Assembly (NCBI GenBank): GCA_031771865.1 | Contig: JASISA010000025.1 | Coordinates: 1,302,001-1,366,000 of the forward strand | Reading direction: 5' to 3' | Length of the DNA: 64,000 nucleotides | From: Nothophaeocryptopus gaeumannii | Lineage: Eukaryota > Ascomycota > Dothideomycetes > Mycosphaerellales > Mycosphaerellaceae | Shown: positions 44,306-54,254 of the stretch, piece by piece | Layout: the number at the start of each line of letters is the position of its first letter | Numbering within the stretch: the first letter of the stretch is position 1 | Translations under genes and position numbers: made by a program | The notes under the pieces: generated by a model | What the model was told of the DNA's origin: nothing | Databases searched by the model: none | What the model saw: the letters and a program-made list of their open reading frames with translations, nothing else

Positions 44306-45517
44306 ATGCGACTTGCGATATCTTCCCTCTCTCGACGAGGTTTCGTTGCCAATGCCTCCTTGAGAATCGCCCTGCCAGCTCGAGCGCTACGAACATATGT
44401 GCCAATGCGAAGCATTCCCAATCATGCTACTCCTAAGAGATCAGGCCGGCTTGCTATCCGCAGACTGAACGTCAGTTTCATCACTTCACGCCGATGCTTC
44501 TTCACCGACGCCCTGCCTTCCATCCTCGTCCCGCCGACAGTCTTTCTCTCCCTCCTCATTGGCCTCTGGACTTATAAATGCATCATGACAGTCCTCTTCC
44601 AGGACAAGATCATCTATATGCCATACATGCCGCCCTTTGCCCGATCTGAGAAGATGGAAGACTACGTTGCGATCTGCAGGCCAGTGGCATGGAAGCATAG
44701 GCGTATAAGGAGCTCGGACGGGACGAAGATCGCGTTATGTATTGGAGAGATGGAGGGAGACACAGGTGAGAAGATAGTCAAAGGTGGGAAGAGGAAGAGG
44801 ATTGTCATATGCTACTTCCAGGGCAACGGAAGTTCTCTTCCGCCTAGGTTGCCTTTGCTATCGAATACGCTCAAGGCGGTTGAGGCGAGAGCAGCTGAAG
44901 AGCATGGCGTGGACGTGTGCTTTGCGCTTGTGGCACTGTCATATAGAGGCTACTGGACATCATCGGGAAGAGCGTCTCAAAAAGGCATTGAGAAGGATGC
45001 ACAAGCACTGCTGGATTGGGTCGCGGAGACTTACACTGCGCCTGATGTAGAACTCCAGATTGTGCTATGGGGTCAGAGCATTGGCGCTGGTGTTGCTGCC
45101 ACGGCGGCAGCGACATACCTCAGCCGTGCGCGAGATGCGAGCCTCCATATCTACGGACTTGTGCTAGAGACGCCCTTCACTGGGATCAAGAGCATGCTAA
45201 TCGCGCTCTACCCGCAAAGGTGGTTACCATACAAGTACCTCTGGCCCTTCTTGTGGAATCACTGGGATAACGAGTCGGCGCTGAAAAGCATTGCCCATGC
45301 TCAGAGGCCACCCCGTGTTCTCCTCATGCCAGCGACAAGAGACGAAGTCGTTCCTCCCGGCGAGATAGCGAAGCTAGAGTGTATCTGTCGAGATGTCGGG
45401 CTCGAAACGCAACGTAAAGATGTGACCGGAGCTTTGCATACGGAGGCGACCACCAGGAGAGAAGGCCAAGAAGCCATTGCTGAATTCGTCATAGATGTTG
45501 CCAAATCTAATAGCTGA
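44306..45517 (+). CDS. Membrane-anchored alpha/beta hydrolase, ABHD13/BEM46-like
   Basis: One exon gives 403 residues. The first 70 residues are Arg/Ser-rich with few acids (possible mitochondrial targeting), followed by a membrane segment SILVPPTVFLSLLIGLWTYK. The alpha/beta hydrolase core shows FQGNGSSLPPRL (oxyanion region), SYRGYWTSSGRASQKGIEKD and the nucleophile elbow WGQSIGAG (GxSxG, Ser about residue 255). PATRDEVVPP holds the acid Asp, and a GALHTEA stretch the His. It resembles the BEM46/ABHD13 group, whose substrates are poorly known. Shorter starts downstream (for example 44390) are possible. The next gene is another membrane-anchored hydrolase. Confidence 0.85.
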   Translation: MRLAISSLSRRGFVANASLRIALPARALRTYVPMRSIPNHATPKRSGRLAIRRLNVSFITSRRCFFTDALPSILVPPTVFLSLLIGLWTYKCIMTVLFQDKIIYMPYMPPFARSEKMEDYVAICRPVAWKHRRIRSSDGTKIALCIGEMEGDTGEKIVKGGKRKRIVICYFQGNGSSLPPRLPLLSNTLKAVEARAAEEHGVDVCFALVALSYRGYWTSSGRASQKGIEKDAQALLDWVAETYTAPDVELQIVLWGQSIGAGVAATAAATYLSRARDASLHIYGLVLETPFTGIKSMLIALYPQRWLPYKYLWPFLWNHWDNESALKSIAHAQRPPRVLLMPATRDEVVPPGEIAKLECICRDVGLETQRKDVTGALHTEATTRREGQEAIAEFVIDVAKSNS

Positions 45518-45873
45518 GAGAAGTTTATTTGCCTTCATTAGAACCAAATCGCATGCTGCTCATTCGAAATCCAATGGCCAACTCGTTCCTCGTCTTGCAG
45601 CATGAGCCGCTTTGTCGCCTGTGAAATCACGAGCGTCTTCATGTGAAGGCTTGGCGTGACGTCACCGCTCAGACACAGTCAGCAACGCGAACAACGCCAG
45701 ACTATCAAACTATCAAAGCTGCATCCACCTGGCATCATCCGTCCGCCACCGGAGATAGAGGCATCATTCGCCAAGCAGGTGTAGTCCTCGCATCCATGTC
45801 TCGAGTTCATACAGAACATCTAGAAAGAAGAGCACTACCTCGAGCATCATCTTGCTAAGATCAGCGCCGCAGA
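45518..45873. other. Intergenic region between two hydrolase genes
   Basis: A 356-bp 3'/5' flank. No distinct signal recognised. Confidence 0.35.
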
Positions 45874-47601
45874 ATGCCGGAACCTGAACCGTATCACGGT
45901 GATCTCGAGTTGGAACCATTTGAAGACATCGAGGGGAATCCAGAGGATCCGGATGCGACGTTACCTTACACCGATCACGATCTGGGCGAACCCAGTATAA
46001 GGCAACCGCGCTGGTTACAACGGACTCCACCCTGGACGAGAAGTTGGCTGCGTAGAGCAAATACAACGATGGAGACTGTCCGACCGAAGTGGCTAAACAG
46101 CCAGAGGCACACGAGTCCCTGGACCCAGCAGCTGTTGGACATTGTGAGGCCTCGTTTGACTGTGAGCTATGTGCTCTGTTCGATCATACTCCTTTATATC
46201 CTGTACTGTTACATTGTCTGGTCTCCCTTGTTTGCCTCCAAGCTGCCGAAATACACTGGCCCCCATGAGGTTGGCGCAATAGACGTCGAGGTCCCCGTTC
46301 AAGAACCGCGGAGAGTCGGCGAGGCTCTGTTGAAGGACGGCAAACCCGCTTTTGATCTTGACACTGTACTGTTCACCTTGTACTATCCAGCTCAGAAAGG
46401 TTCGAGGAGTAGCAAGCCGAAGCATAAATGGTTTCCGAAGCCCATCAGCCTCATAGCGGAAGGATATGCTACGGCCGCACACTTCAATAACTGGTTCTCA
46501 AGACCGTTGTTCACCTCCGCACTCTGGGGGTTGGCGGGCAGCATCGAGATACAGGCAAAAGTCGACGTGCAACTACTACGAGGACAAGACGAGGAGAAAG
46601 AGCAGCAATTTCCCGTCGTCGTACTATCACATGGCGATGTGAGTTCTCGAACAGACTACACAGCCTACTGCGGCGAGCTTGCAAGTCGTGGGATCGTTGT
46701 CGCAGCCATCGAGCACAGAGACGGCAGCTGTCCCGGATCGATCGTTCACCTACCCGACAACAAGGAGAAGAGAGTCTTGCTGTTCAGAGCCGACCAGTTG
46801 AAACCTGGAAAGCCCGACGAAGAAGTATCCAACGATGACTGGCGATTCCAAAAGCTCGCCTTCCGAGATGCTGAGATTCGCGAAACAATGCTCGTGCTCC
46901 GCGACCTGAACGAAGGCAAAGGCAACGACATCTTCAGAAAGAACTACCGCAAAGAAGGTGAGGACCTCAATGACTGGTCGCAAAGACTGAACATGTCCCA
47001 AATCACAACCGCCGGCCATTCCTTCGGTGCAACTGGAGCCATGCAAGCCCTCCGCAGCGCGAACAAGACCGACGGCGATGAGAAAGGCTGGGCAAATTCG
47101 GGCATCATCCTCGATCCAGGGAAGTCCTCTGGGAAACTCAATACGGATATCGATGTTCCTCTCCTCATCGTTCACTCTGATTCCTGGTCCAAAGCCCATA
47201 CAATCTTTCACGGCCGTCCTCACTTCGATACAGTCCGCGATATCGCACGGGACGTGCTTAAACGAGTCGGCGCGACTTGGTTCATGACCTCTTTGAAGAC
47301 TTCCCATCCGAGCATCACAGACGCACCTCTAATAGAGCCCTTATTGCTCTCTTGGACGACGGGTGCTACGATCAGTGTAAAAGAAGGATTGAGGGAGTAT
47401 GTGAGAGTCAGCACGGAGTTTCTGGATTTCGTGCAGAACGGGACGAGGAAGGGAGTCTTGGACGTAAGTGTTACACATGAGGAGTATGGGAGGGATTCGA
47501 GGAGTGAGAAGCAGAAAGAAGGGATGAAGGGAGCTAAGGGCATGATGAAGTATTGGGAGGTGCATGTTGCGCCTCATGCGACCTCTGATAAGAGTCGTTA
47601 G
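45874..47601 (+). CDS. PAF acetylhydrolase-like membrane-anchored lipase
   Basis: One exon gives 575 residues. An acidic cytosolic N-terminus is followed by a single membrane segment (SYVLCSIILLYILYCYIVW, about residues 98-116). The alpha/beta hydrolase domain shows the platelet-activating-factor acetylhydrolase signatures: FTLYYPAQKG, FPVVVLSHGDVSSRTDYTAY, IVVAAIEHRDGSCP, the nucleophile elbow TAGHSFGATG (GxSxG, Ser near 380) and ILDPGKSSGK. Group members hydrolyse short or oxidised acyl chains from phospholipids. Length is greater than the mammalian enzyme because of the membrane anchor and C-terminal basic tail. It ends 41 bp from the convergent F-box-like pseudogene. Confidence 0.88.
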   Translation: MPEPEPYHGDLELEPFEDIEGNPEDPDATLPYTDHDLGEPSIRQPRWLQRTPPWTRSWLRRANTTMETVRPKWLNSQRHTSPWTQQLLDIVRPRLTVSYVLCSIILLYILYCYIVWSPLFASKLPKYTGPHEVGAIDVEVPVQEPRRVGEALLKDGKPAFDLDTVLFTLYYPAQKGSRSSKPKHKWFPKPISLIAEGYATAAHFNNWFSRPLFTSALWGLAGSIEIQAKVDVQLLRGQDEEKEQQFPVVVLSHGDVSSRTDYTAYCGELASRGIVVAAIEHRDGSCPGSIVHLPDNKEKRVLLFRADQLKPGKPDEEVSNDDWRFQKLAFRDAEIRETMLVLRDLNEGKGNDIFRKNYRKEGEDLNDWSQRLNMSQITTAGHSFGATGAMQALRSANKTDGDEKGWANSGIILDPGKSSGKLNTDIDVPLLIVHSDSWSKAHTIFHGRPHFDTVRDIARDVLKRVGATWFMTSLKTSHPSITDAPLIEPLLLSWTTGATISVKEGLREYVRVSTEFLDFVQNGTRKGVLDVSVTHEEYGRDSRSEKQKEGMKGAKGMMKYWEVHVAPHATSDKSR

Positions 47602-47642
47602 ACATTGCTATCTGACTGCTCTGTCTGTAGTCGAATCCATGC

Positions 47643-48320
47643 TCAATCATCTAACCATTCGCGGTCGTGAAGCAAACCAAAGCCCCGACGCAAAGTATCG
47701 AGCGCCACGAGGCAGGTCTCCCAGCTACTTCCGCTATCCATCATCGTCTTGACAATACCCTGCGCATTAGCGATCACAGTCCAGATCTCGTCCTCTTCAT
47801 CGTCACGGTAATCGGCAGGATCGATCATAGTCAATGGGTTAGTATAGAACCCATTATACACTGGCTTGCAGAAGTGCACAACATCCTGCCACATCTTGCC
47901 AGGCGCCGGTATTATGTTCGCTTTCACTTTCGCGAGATCCACCTTGCTTGATGCTAAATGCTGATCGAAGAGAATGGCTAGGCTCGCATCGCTCCCGCGC
48001 ATCGTTTTGTCGAACTCGTTTCGGAGGTTACCAGATTTTCTTCGCTTCGCTGCGATTCTGTCGACAGGTGCGAAGGAGCGGCGGCTGCTCTAGGTCGCGA
48101 GTGACTTCGACCGCTTCGAATTCGACTAGTACTAGCTCGTATATGTTGTCACGGAGCTCGGGTGGTATGGTGAAAAATGGTGGTGGAACCTTGAGTGAAG
48201 TGTGAGCGGAGTCTTCGATGTTTCCCCCGAATTGCTCACCTCATCTGGCGCGGGCAACACGCTTTGCTTGTAGCCTTGGGCCTCATGCTCCGGCTCGCGC
48301 TGCTTGCGCTTCGGCGCCAT
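47643..48320 (-). pseudogene. F-box-like/2EXR-type gene with one-base insertion
   Basis: Exon 1 (48240-48320) encodes APKRKQREPEHEAQGYKQSV and more. A 50-bp GT-AG intron follows. Exon 2 opens with VPPPFFTIPPELRDNIYELV and LLRTCRQNRSEAKKIW, the two motifs of this family, then meets TAA at 48028-48030. In the frame shifted by one base the protein continues (LRNEFDKTMRGSDASLAILF) to a normal stop at 47643. Reading TAC instead of TAAC at this place would give one frame of about 208 residues. So this is either a single-base insertion in the genome or an assembly error; all other features look functional. As written, the product would be truncated to about 97 residues. Confidence 0.75.
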
Positions 48321-48684
48321 GTGCACTTCTGAGTGGCTGGACGTTGTGCTTGGTCGAGGTCGTTTCTTCTGAAGTTGGTTGTCACATCACATGCAAACGG
48401 CGTGGCGGCTTGGCGAAATCGCACAGGCCACAAACGGCTCAAGGCAGGTGACAAAGCTTGTTTGCTTCTCTTTTGTACGCATATTTCTGAGCATACCGAG
48501 CACGACGTCTGAGCATAGGAACAGGTCACATTTGAGAGAGAAGCCAGAACCTCAGGCCCCTCGCTCTCTGACTTGTTCAAGTTCTAAGCCGCCATAGTTG
48601 CGCTTAGCAATACTTCATGATGTGGCGTCTGGCGAGAGGCCGGCAACGAGCTTTGTGGCCCACCGTCGGAGTCTTCTCGTTACT
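48321..48684. other. Intergenic region
   Basis: Promoter of the F-box-like pseudogene and 3' flank of the second Zn2Cys6 gene. Nothing further seen. Confidence 0.35.
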
Positions 48685-50853
48685 TCACCAAACCTGAAGC
48701 TGCATTGGATCCCAATCAATAGCGTTCCAGTCAACCTGACTAAAGTCGAAATCCGTAGAGGCGCCTGGCCCAGGAATTTCAAGAAACGCATCTTCGAGCA
48801 CATGCAATGGCTGATTCCCACCAATATCACCAAGCGCAGCGGAAGATGAAGCATCATAGCTGCTCGCCACCTTCATCATCTTATCCCACTTCAAATTCAT
48901 CACCCTTTGCACAATCTTCGGTTGTTCAGGAGGCAAGCTCTCAGGCGTCTTCTGACATGCTTCCCATGCATATAGGACAACTCTGACAAACATCTTGTAG
49001 AGCGGGTTATTGAAGACAGGGTTTTGCTTATGATCCATGTCGCTGAATCGACAGTAGTAGTTCTCGTCCATGGATCTCCAGGCTTCGTGCATGTGAACTC
49101 CGATGACACATTTGCGCATGGATTGCAGGAGGTGCTGGTATGCTGGGAAGGGGAACTGATAGTGGCACATCCAGAGATAGCCTTTTGTCAATGGTGAAGC
49201 CATCGTCTTTGTATCGCAGTCCAGCATGTTGATGGCCATTACGATGCCACTACTCCGCTGTTCCGCGGTCTGAGGTACAGAGGCGTCCGAGAATGTCGCG
49301 TAATGCTCCATTAGCCGTCCTCGGGCAAGATGGAGTCGCATCATCCAAATTGTCATGTAGTGCAGTGGGTTGTCTGGATTGCAGAATTTGAGATATTTCT
49401 CTTCCAACCTTCTCTGGAGACTATCAAGATCCTTGTCCTCTGCACCTGCATCGATATTTTTGAGCACTGGGTTTGTAAAGTCAAGATGCCACGTGCTGTG
49501 ACGGACAAAGTTGCCGATCTCACTTCGCACGACGGCAAACAGCGAGTCGGTCGGGATAGCCTGGCCCTGGGGTGAACTGTTCATGTCCGGCCGGAGGTCG
49601 AAGTCGTTCATGTTGAGTGGAGTCTTGCAGTCCCAGATTGGCGTGAAGAAGGCGGTTCTGCAGGCAGCTAGCTCGCACATGCGATCGTCGAAGATGATGA
49701 GTGCCCAGAACAGCCTCCTTCGCAACTCTGCTTCAAGTGGTGGTTTCTTTGCATTCAATGCTTCAACATGTAAGCCCATCCTTTGAGCGATGCGAGTAGC
49801 CATCCCAAGCATTGAAGAGAGGGATCGAGGGTCTGTATCCGGCCGGATAGCGATCTATAGAGCCATTAGAGATAGAAAGAAAGGGTAGTCTACGAACTCA
49901 CCAGATATAAGAACAGCGCCGCTAGAGAATCCAGATCGGTAGTCCTGAAAACATTACAGTTCAACAAGGCCTGTTGACACCCAATTTGGAAAGCCTTCAT
50001 GACGTCGTCCTTCGGCTGCTTGAAGATGGTATGACACTCGGACTCGGAAAGAGTGAGCGTAGCAGAACAGTAAATAGCGAACATGAGCGACTCTAGCGGA
50101 GCAGGAATGTTGGTGATGTTGCCAGCAGCGTCGAGAATGCGTGCTTGCAATGTCGGAGTATGTGTCACTTTCAGCAGAGGATTGACATTGTCCAGATAGA
50201 CCTGCCAGAGTCGGAAAATCTGCACTTGATCTGGGTGCAGGGTGGATAGGTTGACGTGTGCCGTACGAAATCCGAATAGCAAAGGATCATTGCTTGCGTA
50301 TAGCTGATCCCATGCGTCTTTTATCGTAGGCTCGTCTATAGCATCGCGAGAGATATTGCTAGTGTCGTTGGCATCGTCATCGCTATCAAGGTGGTCGCTG
50401 TCGTCCTGGTTCATCGCATGCCATAGGTTCCTATGTACCGTCAGTCTTAACATAGTCGAGCAGTTGCAGGTGCTCTTACTTCGTTTTGTAGATAGTCTCG
50501 GAGCCAGGAGTCGCCTTATCGCAAGGGGATGTGCCAGAGGGCGTCGAGCCAGAAGTTCCGATCCTCATGGAGAGGCCACTTGGTCGCTCATCGCCATGAA
50601 GTGGCTCGAATTCGACATTGTTTCTCCGGAGAAGATGCTCGTAGTGTCGCAGTCTCTCCAGGAGCTCGCGTTCTGGAAACCTTTTACGGCGATGGCGCGG
50701 ATTGTACGATGTCGGAGTGCATTGAGAGTGTACGCCTAACTTGACGCAGTTATTGCAAGGAAACAGACGGTCGCATTTGATCTTGCGTTGAGAGCAGCGA
50801 GCGCAGGCAAGAACGCGCTGGGGCTTGTCCGCGTCTTTGCCGTTCTCAGACAT
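48685..50853 (-). CDS. Zn2Cys6 fungal-specific transcription factor
   Basis: Three exons (50480-50853, 49902-50430, 48685-49854; introns 49 and 47 bp) give 690 residues. The zinc cluster is near the N-terminus: CARCSQRKIKC, then C, C and C with spacing X2-X6-X5-X2-X8 (residues about 17-45). It is followed by a basic linker (RHRRKRFPERELLERLRHYE) that begins a coiled coil for dimerisation. A fungal transcription-factor domain covers residues about 170-560 (GMATRIAQRMGLHVEAL, LRRRLFWALIIFDDR). The acidic C-terminus (DFDFSQVDWNAIDWDP) is a plausible activation domain. It resembles C6 regulators of secondary-metabolism or carbon genes in general. The start is the ATG at 50853, directly before SENGKDADK. 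Target genes are unknown. Confidence 0.92.
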
Positions 50854-51517
50854 AATCAAGCTTGAGGGAGCATCATAGTGCTACTACTACGAGAGTCTGC
50901 TATTTTTGCAGTAGAGGTAAGAACGGATCAGGCAAGAGGACAGGATGATGAGAGAAAGACGAATAAGTTGAAGGATACTACCGAGTCTTAAAGAAGTCAA
51001 GAGACCTATGCAGCGTGCGGATCAAGAGGTGGTCTCTAGTAGCATGTTGATGTCAGGGAGCTGGATGATTGGAGCAGTCTAGATGACAGTATTCGACAAT
51101 TAACGGCCAGCCGCTAGCGCCCGCAGGTCTTCGACCAAAGAAAGAGGCATTGCGGCAATCCAAAATCCGTTCGGACCTTTCTATGTCCCGAGAGCATGAG
51201 CATCAGAGATGGATCACGAAGCTATCTATGAAGGCGTAGGCTGAACGCTGGACCATCCGTAGCAATTGCAATCTTCGAGACTTTTTTTTTGGACGTTGCC
51301 TACAATCTCTTAAGGCCCATTGCACCTTAGACCGAATTACAGCTCACAGGTCTTTTCGAATAGCGGCAGTAACACCTTACCTTGGATGTCATGAGCTTCT
51401 TTATATCCAGAGAGTTTTCAGTATTGCTACGCGTACTACCACGTTCACTTTCCCAGCTTTTGACCCTACTATACCTCGCCTTCTCTTCCACCATCCTCTT
51501 TCCTCCTCTTAAGGAGC
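50854..51517. other. Intergenic region between regulator and NTF2-like gene
   Basis: A 664-bp stretch holding the regulator's promoter and the NTF2-like gene's 3' flank. It includes a T9 run near 51283. A short plus-strand frame at 51382-51615 lacks support. Confidence 0.4.
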
Positions 51518-52072
51518 CTAAACGAAGTCACTCTCCCCCTCCCACCCAACCGTCCTCCTGTAGTTCTGCGTCAACCCTTCAATTCTCCACTCCCCCTCTC
51601 CTTTACCTAGCGTAAACACCAACGTCCCATAATGATGCAACACCCCATCGAACGTGACCTTAAAAGGACTCCACGCCATCCCAAACAACTTATCCACTTT
51701 GATATCCGTGCGATCCAAATCCGCCTCTTCGTGGATCTTCAAATCGGGTTGGCCTTCGCGTCGCTTCTTGCCTTCGTCGAGCAGGGCGATGAAGCGCTCG
51801 ATTGTGGTGCGGATCACGACGGTAAGAGAGTCTTTCGCAGAAGAGCTGTCATGTGAAGAGGCGGCGTCTTTGGGAACGGGAAGGTCGGAGAATTGTGGGT
51901 AGTTCGTCGGACAAGGGTTGCGTGGAGGATCTTGTCTGACGATGGTCAAATTCGCATTTGGGTAGAAGTGGGAGCCAAGAGCTTTGGTGTCTGCGGCATT
52001 GATTGCGTCGAAGAAGGCTGATATCAAGTCTTTGACAGTCTTCTCATCGGGGGTTTCTTTGATGCGTGTCAT
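51518..52072 (-). CDS. NTF2/SnoaL-like fold protein
   Basis: One exon gives 184 residues. It reads as a single NTF2-like cone fold: a first helix pair (EKTVKDLISAFFDAINAADT), LGSHFYPNANLTIV, and a final beta sheet with FGMAWSPFKVTFDGVLHHYGTLVFTL and EWRIEGLTQNYRR. Many fungal proteins of this fold are orphan enzymes or binding proteins of small size. Asp and His positions that would make it a SnoaL-type cyclase cannot be assigned with confidence. A disordered Ser-rich insert occupies residues about 70-85. The start is the only ATG giving the full fold. Confidence 0.75.
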   Translation of the reverse strand: MTRIKETPDEKTVKDLISAFFDAINAADTKALGSHFYPNANLTIVRQDPPRNPCPTNYPQFSDLPVPKDAASSHDSSSAKDSLTVVIRTTIERFIALLDEGKKRREGQPDLKIHEEADLDRTDIKVDKLFGMAWSPFKVTFDGVLHHYGTLVFTLGKGEGEWRIEGLTQNYRRTVGWEGESDFV

Positions 52073-52652
52073 GTTGAATGCTGTGAGGGAGTGGGTTAGG
52101 CGACGGATGGAGCTTGCTGTAGCTGTTGTTATATGGTAACGGCGTGGTCTGTTGGAAGGGAAGCTTGTGCTAATGGATTGATTATTGCTATGTCTTGGTC
52201 ATTGTATGCAGCGGAGAGCTGCGAACCTACACCAATGGGCATTGAGTACTCTTCCTTTTGTCGAAGTGAGCGACTCGTTGGAAGCTGGTGAGAATCTACA
52301 GGGTTATCAACCGAGGTTATCCTTAACACCCGATTGGCTGCATGTCCATATTGAGGGAAGTGGGGCTAGGAGAGGCATGTGAAGTACAGAATGTAATTAG
52401 ATACACTTTGAATATGTCTGATGAAGCTCAAGGGTAATGATTTGATCCTCCTCGATGTGGCTTCTACCGCTTCTTAACCCAAGTGGTAAGCTACTGGTAG
52501 AAGCTCTATCCCTCCGTACCCTGATTGTACTCTAATCCTCAAATCCATTCTCCTTCTTCTAGAGCATACCAGTCTGGATTCGTTATAAGTAGGCTTAGGT
52601 AAAGTCAATCCTTTTGCAGTCTTCCCGTAGATAACGTGCAAATGTGTGAGGC
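52073..52652. other. Intergenic region, no gene seen
   Basis: About 580 bases between the NTF2-like gene's start and the tail of the decayed gene. Short minus-strand frames occur without support. Confidence 0.4.
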
Positions 52653-53827
52653 TCAACGCCCTTCGTTGACTGCTTCATTGGCTGCAAGCTCGTCTTTGTA
52701 ACGCGTGATGGCGCCGTTAAAAGCAATGTCTTTGAGCCGCTCTTCCGGTAGCTGGAGAAAGTACGACGAGTCGCATCGTTCGGCCAGAACATCTAGAGCC
52801 AGGCTCTAGTCGTACCGCCACGCTGAATGAAAGTGTCGTAGAGACCAGAAGTGGTAATGTCGTCCAATGAATCTGTGAATTTGGTCTTCACGAACTGCGT
52901 TAGTAGAGCATTGGAATGGATGTTCGTGTTACTAGCAACACTTGCGCATGCCCCAAAAACAATGCAGGCGACCTCGCCACTGAAGTTCTTATGGGAGCCG
53001 ATTTAGGTCAGAATTGCTGCCCGAAGGCGAGGCACCTGCATGTTTGTAGCCAACCGATATAGCTTGAATAGACCATCTGGCGAGTCCGAATGTCCTTCAG
53101 GTTGCCGTAGGCCAAAGGCTCGAGTGTGTCATCTTGGAGGTATTCGAGGGCAGAGCGTAGCAACGCTGGAGGTCGAATTGCTGAATCGCGGATCTGATAA
53201 CGCATGTCGCCCGCCATAAGATTTTGCGGCAAAAGCTGCTCGGTGTAGACGCCGATTTGACGGACGACGCTGGCGGTGACATAATAGATGGCTTCATTTG
53301 TCCTGCGGTCGGGCGCGGGCTGTCAGGGTGACGAGGCGTGAACCAGTATCGTTGTTGACAGGTCTGTCACCAGCGCCTGCAATAGATGCGCGTTCCATGC
53401 CTTCCCGTAATGGCGCTCTCGTCGTCGCTATCGGGTGGGAGAAGGTGACGATTACGACAGGCACGCTTTCTCTGTCGGCGAATCATTAGTACATGATAAG
53501 GTCAACCGGTGATTGACGTTGTACTCACAGCGTCCTAGTAGATGCGGGCGATACTTCTTCTAGCATTACGTGTTGCTCTTCGTTCCGATCTCGAAGTCGT
53601 TTGTTAGGGGAGCGTTGGCTATTTGAGAATGTCAGCATGAGCTGTATCGATGGCGGGTATAGCACATCTACTTACGGTCTCCACGTGTCCAATATCGTGG
53701 AATGACGTAGCATTGGTCGTATCACCGGGCTGGGTGCTCGTGCTCGCGTAGTGCGAGCGGCTGCGAGTCCGAATGCTGATATCCGCAAAATGACGACCTT
53801 ACTAGGAGGCTGTTGTGTTGGCGTCAT
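52653..53827 (-). pseudogene. Decaying gene of unknown function
   Basis: The first three exons are clean: 53676-53827, 53529-53618 and one starting at 53471, with two 57-bp GT-AG introns (branch-like TACTAAT in the second) and preserved phase. The third exon stops at 53294. A coding-like stretch then continues in another frame (NEAIYYVTASVVRQIGVYTE to about 53017), in a further frame (NFSGEVACIVFGACASVASN, about 52985-52805) and, after one more shift, in DVLAERCDSSYFLQLPEERL, ending at 52653. No family is recognised. Either a gene broken by several indels, or a 139-residue three-exon gene ending at 53294 with non-coding sequence after it. I prefer the first view because the downstream stretches lack stops over long distances. 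Confidence 0.5.
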
Positions 53828-54254
53828 CGGTATTGATGAGAGTGGTGTGCTGCCGTTTCAAGTTTTGGTGGGTATGGTTGTTGGGTAGTGTTGCTGAGCA
53901 GTGGTGCTGAGTAGTGTTGTTGTTGATGCTAAGTCTGTGAAGGTTAGCAGCGAATATTTGAAGAGTAGAAGATTCTCAACCTCGGCCACCGCAGGAAGTA
54001 AATTTGAACATAGATCTGAGAATCAAAGTGAGGGGCAGTCCGCAGATATTGACAACAGGCCAGTAAAAAGACCCAGGCTGTGAAGTGGAGTTTCATCACA
54101 TGCACAGGTAACAATCAATCGAATGTGATTAATAGAAGTGAGAGATGCAAGTGAGGGGGCAGACGCTGCGATGATGAAGCCAGCTCTGGGTATCATTGCA
54201 TCTGTAAAGGCAGCAGAGGGCACAAAATGAGAATCTGACCTACTCGTAGCTCAT
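53828..54254. other. Intergenic region
   Basis: Upstream flank of the decayed gene and 3' flank of the WD40 gene. It holds a low-complexity run of GTGTTGCTGAG-type units near 53885-53935. Confidence 0.4.
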
